64,000 bases of DNA from Gossypium raimondii (GCF_025698545.1 NC_068576.1:48353890-48417889), one strand, 5' to 3'. Shown: positions 1 to 11,496, counted from the first letter of the stretch. Numbers and translations are program-made. Notes: generated by a model from the letters alone, not told the origin.

Positions 1-779
1 GTAAAAGATTAATTCAAGCCCATTTTAAGTTTGTTTATATTATTATTTAAATTTTTTAAAAATATTTATTTTATTTTATTATTTAATAATTTTATATAAT
101 TTTTTATTTATTGAAAATTTTTATACAGTCATCTTTAACATTAATTTAATGTTTACATTACAATATTATTATATATTTGGTATATGTTTAATTTTTTTAA
201 TATGTTCTAAATTACATAATATATAAAAATAAAATAATATATATAAAGTATTATAAACTTAAAAATGGGTTAGGTCGAGTCGGGCTTGGGCCTTAAATGT
301 TCAAGCTCGAACTCGACTCATATTTTAAACGAGTCTAATATTTTTGCCGAGGCCCATTTTTTAGGCCTAATATTTTTGCCCAAACATCCCAAATTTTAGA
401 CGGGCCTTCAAGCTTAGGCGAATAATTCAGCCCATGAACAGGTCTAGGATCAACCTACTTTAAAAATTATAATGGATCCTTGACAATTAATTATGTTTTT
501 TCTTTTTGTCACTTAACCATTAAATGTCTAGCAGAAAGATAACATTACCTTTTTTTTAAAGATAAACTTAGCCTATAATATTTATCCATTTTGTTACTTT
601 GGTGGTAGATATAATAACATTTAAGAAAGATTTTATTTATCTAAGTCATTTAGTAATCAAACATTTTCAAAGAGTTTCAAAGACTTGCAAAATACTTAAA
701 ACATGTTTTTAAATGTATTTGAACTTATCCAAATATTTTTGAGCCACCAAAATGTTCTAATGTGTTTAAAATGTTTTAA
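1..779. other. AT-rich intergenic DNA with a GGCCC-rich repeat
   Basis: No gene is visible. The stretch is AT-rich except for about 255-450, which carries GTCGAGTCGGGCTTGGGCC-type sequence and several GGCCC/GGGCC words. A similar composition recurs at 52855-53440, so this is probably a small non-autonomous transposon, but its ends were not found. Confidence 0.45.
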
Positions 780-1190
780 AGTTATTTTGGTAACTAAGTA
801 TCAATACTAATGGTCTAGGTTTTGATACATAGCAAGCCAATAGCCAGATAACGAAACTAGAAGGTCATGTATGAATACATCCTTTAAAAGTACCGATACA
901 TGCTTTAGATGTATCAACATGTGGCTATCAGAACGGTTACTAATGGCTATGTTTATGAAAAGTATTGATACATCATTGGTATGTATCGATACATGAGTTG
1001 CAGTTCCACTTTTTAAGTCCGAGATTAATATTTTCAATGACTCCAAAACATCTCCAGCAACTATAAACATCCACAAAATTGTTCTTTGGTATAAATACAA
1101 GTCAAAAGCACATGAAGACATAAGAGAGACACATCCAAACACTGAAATCAATAAAATTCATTTCAAATCTTCCTTTTTTCATATTCTCTT
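780..1190. mobile_element. LTR fragment with TGTATCGATACA-like motifs
   Basis: Several diverged copies of a palindromic GTATCGATACA word lie at 880-1000 (for example CCGATACATG, GTATCGATACATG). They are followed by a TATA-like TATAAATACAAG near 1090. Such GTATCGATAC-rich sequence is familiar from Gypsy-type LTRs of Malvaceae; that assignment is from memory. No long terminal pair or coding sequence is visible, so this is an LTR relic at best. A 114-codon open frame on the minus strand has no recognisable protein character. Confidence 0.4.
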
Positions 1191-1679
1191 GTACGTAATC
1201 TTTTAGGTGCTTATTGTAATTTCTTCTATTATTTTGATTGTTTGAGTGAACAAGCACTTATAAATACGCACCATGAGAGGTCGTCATTGTTTATATTTTT
1301 TCTTTTTATAATTAAAGAGTGTACTTAAGGTTGTTGGGTAGAAAACTTTAGGGGTATTTAAAGGGTTTCTAATTGAGTCTTGTAAAAGTTAGAGGAGTTT
1401 ACTTAAGCTATAAAAACTAGGGAGTGTTTCTATCTTAACCTTCTTAAAAAGATAGAGATGGTAAGTGTTAGACCTTTTTGCTTAAAAGATAGCATTTCTT
1501 ATAGTGAATTGGGAAAATGTTTAGTTGAGGTATACTAAAGTAGTAGAGGTAGGCAATTAGAGCCGAACCATTAAAAATTGAAGTGTCAAAGCTTTTCTTT
1601 CTTGTACTTTTAGTTTAGAAAAGTTTGTAGAGAAAATTTTAAATACCAATTCATCCCTCTTGATATTTTTTGGCCTAAA
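1191..1679. other. Intergenic, nothing recognised
   Basis: AT-rich sequence without a credible reading frame, RNA gene or repeat that I can see. Confidence 0.5.
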
Positions 1680-2010
1680 ACACCTTAGCCTTCAATTTTC
1701 AAAATTTAGTCAAATAGCTTTCTTTTGGATAAGAAAGCTAATTGAACTATTAAAATTTTAGTGGGAATTACATAGAAGCCTGCATGACCGTCTATGTGTT
1801 ATTGACTAGTAACATGGATGATTTTTCTAAAAGTTTTTGTGAACTTTTTTTAAACCTTTTTATTAATTATTTTAATGTTTTCTTAAGTATACGTGGATTG
1901 CCACGCGCGCAACCACGTCAATGTCGTTAAAATTTTAATAGTCCATGCAACTTCTTTCATCTAAAAGAGAGCAATTTGGCTAAATTTTAAAGGTTGACTT
2001 GAGGGCCAAT
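1680..2010. repeat. Fold-back repeat, probable MITE
   Basis: Two arms of about 90 bp are imperfect inverted copies. The left arm (about 1695-1765) contains AAAATTTAGTCAAATAGCTT and CTATTAAAATTTTAGTG. The right arm (about 1925-2005) contains their reverse complements in diverged form. The loop holds a CCACGCGCGCAACCACGTC stretch. No target-site duplication could be assigned. The layout suggests a miniature inverted-repeat element of unknown superfamily. Confidence 0.5.
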
Positions 2011-2349
2011 GTGATCTCAAAAAATAGAATTAGGGGCCAAAGTGACAAAAGAAGTAAACAATAGGGGCTAAATTTATCATTATGCCTATTTTATTTGGCA
2101 TAATAAGAATTTTAGTTTTAATGTTTACAAGTTATATAAATTTGGTCCTAGTAATAAAAAAAATTAACCTTCAATGTTTACACATTATATCAATTTGGCC
2201 ATGCTTTAAAAAATTAAAATACTAATTTCAAAAAAATTAAAATTTATTAAAAAACACATAAAAAAACTTTGAATATCAACAAGAAGTTTATTATGCATAT
2301 ATATATTAGATTATGACACACTCACCATGTGGGTGAAAAAAATCTATGT
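2010..2349. other. Intergenic, nothing recognised
   Basis: AT-rich sequence with no feature I can support. Confidence 0.5.
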
Positions 2350-2358
2350 AAAAATCTA

Positions 2359-4639
2359 AAGTAAATTGTATAAATGGTCACCCAACTATGCTTGTGCTTT
2401 TGTTTTAGTTACCCAACTTTAATCTTTTTAATTTAGGCCCTAACATTTGTATTCGTTCTTATTTTGGTCACATGTTGTTAAATTGATAACAAAAATAATG
2501 ATGTGGCCTTTTATAACTGATATGATAATGCATTTAGTCCTCAATACTTACATATTCTATCGGTTTGGTCCTATTCTAAATAATTCAATAAATTTAACCT
2601 TTTACATTTACAAATTCTATCAATTTAATCCTCTAACTTTAAAAAGTTTAAAGAAAGAAAAGGAAGAATCATCTTACCTTTTTAAGTTTCAAATAACACC
2701 CAACAATAAGATATCTAGAGTATGATTAATTTTTTTTACACTAAACAAACCCTTAATCCAAAAAATAAATAAAAGAAATGGTTCTCAAAACAAAGGTGTA
2801 ACGGGCCAATTTAGCCCGGGTCCAAATTACAAATAAAACAAAAAAGGATTAAACCAAAAATATAATAAAGTCTAAATAAAAAGTCCAAAGTCCATTTACA
2901 AAGAAAAAATAGCCTGAATTACAAGCTCGAATTAAAAAACCTAAAAGCCCAAAAACTTAAAAAAAAAAAAGAACCCTAGCCTTTCTTCGCGCCGCAGCCT
3001 CGCCACATTGGTAGGCATGCCGCCTGACACTCCTTCTGCCACCACCTCCGTTCCGTTGACTCTCTAGGGACACCTACAAAAAAGGGAAGAACAAGGACAG
3101 ATGCAAGCACAAACACGCAAAGCAGTAGAAACAGTAAAGAAAATACAAAAGAATAGTAATATACAGTGTTGTAATTCGGCTATAAAAGCCATAACAGCTA
3201 CATGTATTTTTACACACACGAAAAGCAATTGAAAAAAAGAAAAGCATTAACAAAGGTGATCCCTTTTTTATTTTTGTTTTATTTCAGAAAAAATAATAAT
3301 AAATAAAAGTAAAAAACGTTTCTCACCTGTGCCGCTTCATCTACCCCGTCGTCAGAAGCCTTCTCTGGCATTGAAAATGGCCAGGGGAGGGTTGAAGATA
3401 TTTCTTTTTTAAACCGAAGGCCTAGCCTTTAGATTCGGGTCGAAAAAAAGGCTAAAGCGACCTTTCTTTTTCTCTCTGGCCACCGAAGGCGACGACCACC
3501 ATCATCAATGACCGGTGGCCACGACAGGCTACTGACGACCTCCATGGTCGAATTCTGGATTATCCCCAGAGAGAAAAAGAGAGAAAGAAGAAAATTTTTT
3601 TAGAAAGCTGTTGAAATGGTTTTTGTTATGTTTTTTTTATATAAAGTCCAATACGACGTCGTTTTGGGCCTAAGCTTCAGGTGCCAAAACGGCGTCGTTT
3701 TAAAACTAATCGGAAAATTGACCCGACCAAACATCCTTTTAAAATTAAAATACATGAGATTTAATTAAATAATAAATTAAAAAAGCAAGCTTATTTTCGA
3801 GGATTCGAGATGTGTCCTAACTTACGGGATATGACATTTTGTCACATAGAGATAAAAGGCCCTTTTACATACGTTTTGATTAAAAATAATATTATGCAAA
3901 GTGGGGTCGTGTTTTAAACCCTTTTCAAATTTTCAAATTTTCAATTTCTTGACACTAAAGACATCAAGTAATTAACTAGGTACCAATTTTGGGCATAACG
4001 AGGGTGTTAATCCTTCCTCGTGCGTAACCGACTCCCAAACCTATTTTCTGGATTTTTGTAGACCGAAAAACATTGTTTTAATAAATCAAATCTCTTATTA
4101 AAACAATCAAATTATGAGGTGACCCGATCACACCTCCTAAAATTATGAGGTGGCGACTCCCATTTTCATTTGTTTTAAAATCAAAAGTCGATTTCAAAAA
4201 AAGGTTTCGACAAAAGGTATTTTCAATAAAGGTTCGTTTAGTGTAAAAATATTTTAATCATAAATATTTTAATCATACTCTTGGTATTTGATTGTTGGGT
4301 GTTCTTTTAAACTTGAAAAACGTAAGTTGATTCTTCCTTTTCTTTCTTCAAACTTTTAAAAAGAAGTTTGAGGATTGATAAAATTTATAAATGCGAAGGG
4401 TTAAATTTATTGAATTATTTAGAAATAGGATCAAATTGATACAATATGTAAGTATTGGGGACTAAATGTGTTATTGTACCAATTAGAAGAATGTCACATC
4501 GTTATTTTTGTTATTAATTTAACGATGGTGACCAAAACAAGAACGAATACAAACATTAGTGCCTATGTTAAAAAATTTAAGTTTGGTGACCAAAACATGA
4601 CCGCAAGCATAGTTGGGTGACCACTTGTATAGTTTACCA
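2359..4639. mobile_element. Long-arm fold-back element, Mutator-like, split by a solo LTR
   Basis: The two halves are inverted copies of each other. The left arm is 2359-2796, starting AAGTAAATTGTATAAATGGT. The right arm is 4218-4639 and ends in the diverged complement. Matching internal blocks include GTATTCGTTCTTATTTTGGT on the left and its complement near 4530-4550. Removing the inserted LTR at 2797-4212 leaves about 860 bp that is almost all arm. A 9-bp duplication AAAAATCTA flanks it: 2350-2358 on the left, and 4640-4644 plus 7249-7252 on the right, where a later insertion cut it. A 9-bp duplication with long inverted arms fits Mutator-like elements. No transposase is present. Confidence 0.75.
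2797..4212. mobile_element. Solo LTR-like insertion inside the fold-back element
   Basis: It begins TGTAACGGGCC and ends GGTTTCGACA, so it has TG...CA termini. It is flanked by a 5-bp direct duplication AAAGG (2792-2796 and 4213-4217). It is 1,416 bp, has no open frame of note and no second LTR, so a solo LTR is the simplest reading. GC-rich stretches with CGACGTCGTTTTGG-type words lie at 3645-3700. The repeated GAGGTG(G/A)CGACTC sequence near 4115-4160 lies close to its end. Confidence 0.75.
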
Positions 4640-4644
4640 AAAAA

Positions 4645-7243
4645 TGTAACAGCCTAATTTTTAGTGGTATCGGAAACAGTGATTAGGGATCACTAAATTC
4701 GACAAGTAAGCTTGAAAATTTAATAAATTAATAATTATGGGTCAAGTGTGAATTTAGAAGATTTTTTGAATTAGTGAATTCTGTGATTTAGTGAATTTTG
4801 TGATTTAAAAAGAATTTAATTGGTAAATTGGGTCTAAAACGAGGTATCGAGACCTCGAATTCATAAGTCAAGCCATAAATATTTTTATAAATATTTATGG
4901 AGTGTCATTGAGTTAGTATAAAAGTTCCGTTAGAAAATTTTAACGTTTGGATAGTCAATTAATTAAAAGGACTAAATTGAAAATAGTGTAAAATTTGTTA
5001 AATTGTGATTAAATAGTTTAAGTGACTAATAAGGAGGGATTTAAAAGACAATTAGGCCTAAAGTATATAGGCTGGACGGTTTGGGCAAGAAAATCAGCAA
5101 GAAAATAAGGAGAAATAAGGGCAAAATTGGAAATTTTGCAAATTAAACATATAAAATAAAGACAAAATTGAAAAAATCTAGAGATTTCTTCATAATTTAA
5201 CAGCAAAAATGCCATAGGAGGTCTGAAACAAGCTGGTTTCTCATATTTTTATACCATATCTGGAATTCGAAGATAAACGCAGAAAAGAGAAAATATCAAA
5301 CTAGTCCCTGAACTTTTACAACTCCTACAAATTGGCCCAGGTAAGTTCATACGGCTGAATTTTTATGATTAATTGTTAATGTGGGAATGATATATTGTAT
5401 CAATTCGTATATTGTTGTTGAATTATGATTATGGTAAAAATGAGAAAAAAAATATTGTTAGTTTAAATTAAGGGATACGTAGGTATGATGTTTTAGTGAA
5501 GAAAGCCATACTGAGTTGTGAAAAGTAGGTATGGTGTTTCAGTGAAGAAAACCATATTGAGTTGTGAAAAGTAGGTATGGTATTTCAATGAAGGAAACCA
5601 TACTGAGTTATAGCATTATAAAATATTCAAGCAAATCGTGGCACCGGGCAAACGATGTACTCAAATCCGTAAGACGATCCTTAATTTGACAAGTATTTGT
5701 AAGTGCAATTGAAACTAAATGTTGGAATATAAGTTGATATTTGATATTGAGCTCAATTGAGTAAATTCATTGTTTGAGATTGTGGTTGGCAAGAAATGTT
5801 CTATTATACTTTAAAATTTCATGAAGACTATGGTATGTTATTTTATATGAATGTTATTAAACTGAGATAATTGTGAAAATATAAATGTTTGAATAAAAGT
5901 TCTAATTTAGTGGAACATTGGATTGAGTACTTTCGTTCAGTGACTCATATGCATTGATGGAAAAGACTATGGTTGGACCATGGCAATATGTGATATGTGA
6001 TCGGTGTGATATATGCTTCCATGTAAGACCATGGCTAGGCTATGGCTTCGGTGTGTGATATGTGTGTGCAAGACCATAGTTATACTATGGCATTTTAAAA
6101 AACGAAGTACTCAATTCCGTAACCGTTTCCTAAATTGATTAAGAAAAGGAAGAATTAGTGAAATTATATTTTGTATAATTGTTATAAGATGTTCGGTAAG
6201 AATTATTTTCTATGCCTATGAACTTACTAAGCTTACATAAGCTTACTCCTGTGTGATTAATGTTCTTTGTAGATTGATGTGAAATCGGTGGATCGGATCA
6301 ACACATCAGGGCACACTATCAAGATTACTTCGGTAAATTTTATTGTGCATCTTAAGGTTTATATGGCATGTATAGGGTTTAATTGAAAGAAAGTGAAGGT
6401 GTTATAAACTTAGTTATCAACATTTTCCACTAAAACAGTTTTTGGACGGCAGCGTTGACATGAATTTGAAAAATCACCAAAAATGGTGGAAATTAAATTA
6501 GAAGCTCAGTGAGATAAGAAATTAAAGCTGAATGAGTCTATTTTCACATGAAAGAAATAGATAAAGCAAAAGAATTGTATATTTTTAGATATTTGAATTT
6601 TAGTGAGACAGAGACAGGGTTAGAATAGTGTTTGAAATCCCCTGTTCTGAATTTATAAAATCATTAAAAATTGTACAGAAAGAATTGGAAGTTATAATTT
6701 ATATTTATAGATTCCTTAGTGAGTCTATTTTCAATAGAAACAAACGATAATGTTATCCGAATTCTGTACAATGAGATAATTAATTTTTAGTGAAGAGGGG
6801 TCAGAGCTGTCAAACAATGAAACAGGGGAGACTTTAAAGAATAAACTGTACTAATTGGCTAAACCAAAAATTCTGAAAATTTTATGGTAAGAATATATAT
6901 GAGTTTAGTTTTAAGGAAAATTTACGTATCTAAATTTTGAGTTTCGTAACTTGAGTTATAATTAAATTAGTGACTATTGCGCATGTGGACAGTTTTATTA
7001 TGAACAGTGAAATGAATTGTTTTGATTTGTTTTAGTATTCGGAAAATTATTAATGTTCCCGGTTGGGACCCGAACTGTTTCTATTGCATGATTTATGGTC
7101 TCGAGATTTCTTTTTAGGGACATATTGAATGAACATGAGTGAATTAATTTTAAAAGAAAATTTTGATGCTCTGAACTAGTAAGTTAAGTTAGGTAATGCC
7201 TCGTGCTCGACTCCGGCAACGGTCTCGGGTAAGGGGTGTTACA
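4645..7243 (+). mobile_element. TGTAACA-type LTR-like element, copy E1
   Basis: It is 2,599 bp, from TGTAACAGCC to GGGTGTTACA, with the 5-bp target duplication AAAAA on both sides (4640-4644, 7244-7248). It landed inside the 9-bp duplication of the neighbouring fold-back element. It has no coding frame. A terminal hairpin lies near the start (AGTGAT...ATCACT). A donor-like GTAAGTTC is at 5341, hairpin repeats at 5479-5612 and about 5955-6095, TTACTAAG at 6224-6231, and an acceptor-like TTCTTTGTAG ends at 6272. These are followed by the family words CACACTATC and TATGGCATGTATAGGG. A block at 6427-7010 recurs in copy E3. It is probably a solo LTR or a non-coding LTR element. Confidence 0.75.
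5341..6272 (+). other. Intron-like module with hairpin arrays in E1
   Basis: The stretch starts with CAG|GTAAGTTC and ends TTCTTTGTAG|AT, with TTACTAAG 41 bases before the end, which fits plant splice signals. Inside are three 46-bp tandem units at 5479-5612 with stems GTATGGT/ACCATAC (unit 2; units 1 and 3 diverged). A second group near 5955-6095 includes the perfect stem CCATAGT/ACTATGG with a 3-base loop. Whether it is spliced in RNA is not shown by sequence alone. Confidence 0.5.
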
Positions 7244-7254
7244 AAAAATCTATT

Positions 7255-8490
7255 TATAAAAATCAATTGAGGTTTTGGTTAAAATAATTAAGTTAAAAGT
7301 TTAAAACTCATGCGTCCTAAGTTCAAATCTTATTATAGTATTATATTATTAGAAAGAACATGAGAGACAAAACACCATCGTATTAATATTTGTTACTTTG
7401 TATATAAAAGGATATTTTAATAATTTCCAATTGAGTTTGTGTTCAATTGGTTCGTGACATTAATTCAGTGCTTAATAGAAATACTAGATTTTGGCACAAT
7501 CTCGATGTAGTAAAAAATAAAATTATGTAGCAAATATATTTATAAAAAATTAATATAAACAACAAATTAAGCTTTAGTTGAAATGGTAGAGTATAAATGT
7601 TGAAAACTATAGAGGCTTGAGTTCAAATTTTTATTTTTGGTGTGTATATTTTTCTTTTTATTTTCTATATAAAATATATAGATAACAAAAGTAGCCTCAA
7701 AATAATACAATTTACTTTATAAAATGAGGGTGTTTTCGGCATTACTTAAATGATTTTGTGCTCGATTGACTTGAGACACTATCTCAATCAAGTGCTTGAT
7801 GCGTGTGTGCACACACACATACTAGATTATGGTGCTCACAATCAAATATGACTTTGGTTGAAACAATAAATTTAAGATGTTAAAAAAAATTAAGTTTTGG
7901 GTTCAAATCCCATCATATGCAAGTGTTTTTCTATATTTTATATGAAAAGACAAAGGTTTCCCTAAAATATTATTTATTACTTTGTAAAAATAATGGGCTT
8001 TTAGTAATTTTACGACTAAGTTGGAACATGGTTGATGGGTGACACCAACTCAGTCAAAATCATATACTAGATTATAAACACCCTCGGTGTTTACATATTT
8101 ATTTAATTTGGTCTTTGATTCTAAAACATTCAACAAATTTAGCCTCAACATTTACAAAAATATTGTAGGTTAAATTTGTTAAATTGTGACCAAATTGATA
8201 GAATGTATAAATTTTGAGAGTTAAATTTGTTATTATACCAATCAAATTTATGTAAATTGATGTAAAACATTATTAATGTGATTAATTGTCTTTAGTTGCT
8301 CACTTTGAAATTGAAAAGATTAAATTACTCCAATTTTTTAGAGGGACCAATATGTTTAATTTCAAAATTAAGAGGGAATGGAGAGGTCTTTTTTTATCAA
8401 AATTTTATATTAAGACCAAGTGAGGCATGGTTGAAATGGTTAAGTTAAAAGTTTAAAACACAAGCATTCCAAGTTTAAATCCCATTATAA
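7255..8490. repeat. Divergent tandem repeat with tRNA-like B-box words
   Basis: A unit of very roughly 300 bp recurs. Each contains a GGTTGAAATGG-like word (near 7268, 7568, 7850 and 8422), followed about 45-55 bases later by GTTCAAATCC-like sequence, best near 7907 as GGTTCAAATCCCAT. A second block ending ATACTAGATT recurs near 7480, 7810 and 8065. The pair of words resembles the A and B boxes of tRNA-derived SINEs, but no tRNA fold is intact. This could instead be a decayed unclassified transposon. Confidence 0.5.
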
Positions 8491-8756
8491 TATTATTTTA
8501 TTAAAAAATAAAAAGACAAAAACACCATTTAATAGAGTATGGGCCTCAAATTCTAACCCAAGAAGATGTTAGGCTTAACCTTTTACAAGGCCCATTTGAA
8601 AAGCCCAAAAGATCACAAAATTGAAGCCCATATGATACATGCGTAGATGGGGTAAATTTTATAACTTAAATTAATCGAAGTTATTTTTCAAGCTCAAAAG
8701 ATCAATTGATTTGCAACAAGTTTTTGGATGGAATCTAAACATTTCTATGTTAAAAT

Positions 8757-9293
8757 GTCTTTATATCGATTGAAGAGCTATCTGTTAGCTTCAAAATATA
8801 CTTTGAATCACCCGATTTTGAGTTTGGAAGCTCAAGTTATGACCATTTTATTGAAGATTGCATAAGCAAAATTTATGGACAAAATTATTACGACTTTCGG
8901 GCTTTAATTAAAGTTTTAATTCGATTTGAAGACTTAATTTTGATTATCTGTAGGCCCAATATTATATTTATTAGGTTTTATATTATTTATTTATTCCAAA
9001 ATTTAGGATATTTTCTAGGTTGAGATTTCTCTATATCAATCGAAGAACTATCTATTAGCTTCAAAATGCACTTTGAATTACTCGGTTTCAAGTTTGGGAG
9101 CTCAAGTTATGGTTGTTTTAGTGAAGGTTGCAAGAATAAAATTTTTGGACGGGATTATTATGACTTTCAGACTTTAATTCGAGTTTAAATTTGATTTTAA
9201 GGCTTAATTTTGATTATATGTGAGCCTAATATTGTATTTATTAGGTTTTATATTATTTATTTATTTATTCCAAATTTTAGGATATTTTAAAAT
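8757..9293. repeat. Tandem duplication, two units of about 270 bp
   Basis: The unit beginning TTTATATCGATTGAAG near 8759 is repeated as TCTATATCAATCGAAG near 9029. Shared words in the same order include GCTCAAGTTATG, GACTTTC(G/A)GGCTTTAATT-like sequence, and TATTTATTAGGTTTTATATT. The units differ at scattered positions, so the duplication is old. No protein is encoded. It resembles internal non-coding sequence of an LTR retrotransposon, but no ends were found. Confidence 0.65.
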
Positions 9294-10440
9294 ATTTAAG
9301 TTGTTTTATGTTTCTTAGTTAATATGTAAGTTTAATTCAATTGACCTATTTTTGTTTAGATTAATTAAAGTTTCGTTATATTTTAGAGTTTTATTTTGAT
9401 GTAATTAAATAACGAGCAACATCATTATTATTATGTATGATGTTTTTATTATTTAATTCAATACAAATTTTGAGTTTACTTTTTGCAAGACCTCTTTATT
9501 GTGTTTTTTAGAAATTGTTTTCTTCAATAACCATGGGAATGTACTATTGACCTCCTAATTTATTAGGGTTCGATTTTAAGGATTGGTTAGAACTATTTGT
9601 AAAGCTTGTTGAAGATTCTTCAAAGGATTTCACAAGGTATCACCTTTTAACATTTTCCATGTTCTCCATATCATTATTAATCTTGATTGTGTTCATCTAG
9701 ATGGTAAAGTTAAAAATCATTAAAATCATTTAAACAATATAAAATTATATTTTTTAAATTTTAAAAATTAATTAAATGATGATGTGTCATCTACGTGACA
9801 ATCCACGTATTGGCATGTCAATTACAAAGTTACTAAATGTTAACTTTTTCATCCATTTTAGGATGATTTGATAAAATGTAAATTTAAAAGTTAAAAAGAT
9901 AAAAATTAAATAAAAGGCTAAAATGAGTTTTTCTATAAAATCAGAGAGTGAAAACTATCGCTATGCTAGATTAAAACATGGCTCACCGACATAATGACTT
10001 TTTTTCTACATTTTACCCTTGTATTATTTGTATGCTGGATTATTTTTATGATATAATTTTATTTAAAATATATTTTATATTGATAAAACTTTAATATATT
10101 TGTTTCATATAAATTTTAACGCATTTATGGAATATTTTAAATATTTGTATATTATATTCTGGTTGAATTAAGCTCCTGAAAAGCAGGAGTTTTAGTTAGA
10201 AAATTGTTGGGATGTGTTCACATTGATTTTAAAATTTTATATTAAGAATATTGTAATAAAATTATGATTTCCAAACTTAGGAATAAAGAATATAAATAAT
10301 AGGGAAACTTTATCCAAATAATCCCAACACGTTATAAACATCGACGAAAAGTAGTGAAGAGATTGTTCATAGAAACTTCCATCAGCTTATTCTATAAACC
10401 ATTTACATTTTCCATACATTTAGTCTTACCCACCAAGAAA
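9294..10440. other. Intergenic, AT-rich; possible repeat relic at 9680-9950
   Basis: No gene is visible. The sequence at 9780-9900 (CTACGTGACAATCCACGT, CATTTTAGGATGATTTGA) resembles that at 17200-17270, suggesting a shared dispersed repeat. A short ATG frame at 10458-10492 followed by GTAAGC could be an isolated exon, but nothing supports it further. Confidence 0.4.
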
Positions 10441-10681
10441 GTGCTAAGAAGTTACAATGGTGGCACCCTTTGCCCCTAAGGAAACGGAAAAGGTAAGCCA
10501 TAATCTAACCTTTTAATTTGTGTATATCTATCACAATTTTATCTAAGTTTTAATACATCACTACTTCATATATTATATAAGATATTTTCATGGTATCCAA
10601 CATTATAAAATGCAGGTAAGAATCAACGTCAATGCGTGGAAATTACAGATGAATGCACTTGTTTTTCCTTGGCATTCATAT

Positions 10682-10693
10682 ATTATATATATA
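10682..10693 (+). promoter_or_regulatory. Possible TATA box of the calmodulin-like gene
   Basis: ATTATATATATATG lies about 125 bases before the ATG at 10811. The following ATCCACACTCCAACACCATC is a plausible leader. The call rests on position and sequence only. Confidence 0.35.
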
Positions 10694-10810
10694 TGTGAGG
10701 GCAGTGTGGCATCCACACTCCAACACCATCCATTCCTTTGCAATTTGAATGCATATACATCGATCTTTCGTTGTTTTTGGATCGACCCTTGTTCAACTTC
10801 ATAAAACAAA

Positions 10811-11356
10811 ATGCAGAAATCATCGGTGTCAACAAACGAGATGATTCCGCTGTGGGGAATCATCCTATCTCTTGTCTTTCTGAACTTGGTAATAATACTG
10901 CAAGATTTCTATTCAAGCTTTCGTTTCATTGTCAGTATACTCAAATCTTTCCTGGGAGTCATTTCTTATATCTGGGTTCCTTCCAATCCTAAACCACCTA
11001 CAACCCAGAAAATTTGCAGAAACGGCAATGAAATTTTGAATGATGGCCGAGATCTCTCGTTTTCAGAATTGAAAAGGGTGATGGAGAAAGCGGGGATGAG
11101 TGAAATAGGTGGACTGTTCGAGGAAGAAGAACCGAGTTTAATGGAAGTGAAAGAAGCATTCGATGTATTGGATGAAAATAAGGATGGGTTCATCGATGCA
11201 AAGGAGTTAAGGAATGCATTGATTTCGTTAGGTTTGATGGAGGAAGCTTCGGAAGATGACTGCAAAACAATGATTAAAGGGTTTGATGATAATTGTGATG
11301 GCCGAATTGATTTTAACGAATTTGCCAGAGTTTTGGAGACAAGTTTTTGCTTCTGA
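10811..11356 (+). CDS. Calmodulin-like EF-hand protein with N-terminal membrane anchor
   Basis: A single-exon frame encodes 181 residues. Residues 13-30 are a hydrophobic segment (IPLWGIILSLVFLNLVII) and probably a membrane anchor. A variable linker follows, then two canonical EF-hand loops at 121-132 (DENKDGFIDAKE) and 159-170 (DDNCDGRIDFNE). Both have acidic or amide residues at positions 1, 3, 5 and 9 and Glu at 12, so both should bind calcium. A weaker helix pair at 82-103 may be a degenerate EF-hand. Length, anchor and paired C-terminal EF-hands match the plant CML45/46/47 group; which member is unclear. These proteins are calcium sensors without a catalytic domain. The start was chosen because it gives the anchor a normal N-terminus. 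The minus-strand frame over the same bases is a shadow. Confidence 0.9.
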   Translation: MQKSSVSTNEMIPLWGIILSLVFLNLVIILQDFYSSFRFIVSILKSFLGVISYIWVPSNPKPPTTQKICRNGNEILNDGRDLSFSELKRVMEKAGMSEIGGLFEEEEPSLMEVKEAFDVLDENKDGFIDAKELRNALISLGLMEEASEDDCKTMIKGFDDNCDGRIDFNEFARVLETSFCF

Positions 11357-11496
11357 ACCTTCATTCACTGTTGTATATTTAGTTGTATTACTTCAAATTA
11401 AAATGATCTAATATTTAGATTAAATTCCCAATCTATTTGTATTTTTTTAAAATTTCTTTATTTCTTTTTGCCTTTTATTTTCTTATGTTTTTCTTT
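11357..11496. other. 3' flank of the calmodulin-like gene
   Basis: AT-rich sequence after the TGA stop; nothing else recognised. Confidence 0.4.

Noticed and set aside
807..1151. 114-codon minus-strand frame
   Set aside because: Lies in LTR-like GTATCGATAC-rich sequence; no recognisable domain and no splice or promoter context.
2447..2725. 92-codon frame as a gene
   Set aside because: Lies wholly in the left arm of the fold-back element and is low-complexity.
4645..7243. E1 as a full LTR retrotransposon with internal coding domain
   Set aside because: No Gag, Pol or paired direct LTRs are visible in 2.6 kb; a solo LTR or non-coding element fits better.
10966..11364. 132-codon minus-strand frame opposite the calmodulin-like gene
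   Set aside because: Shadow of the EF-hand coding sequence, rich in Ser/Asn with no domain.
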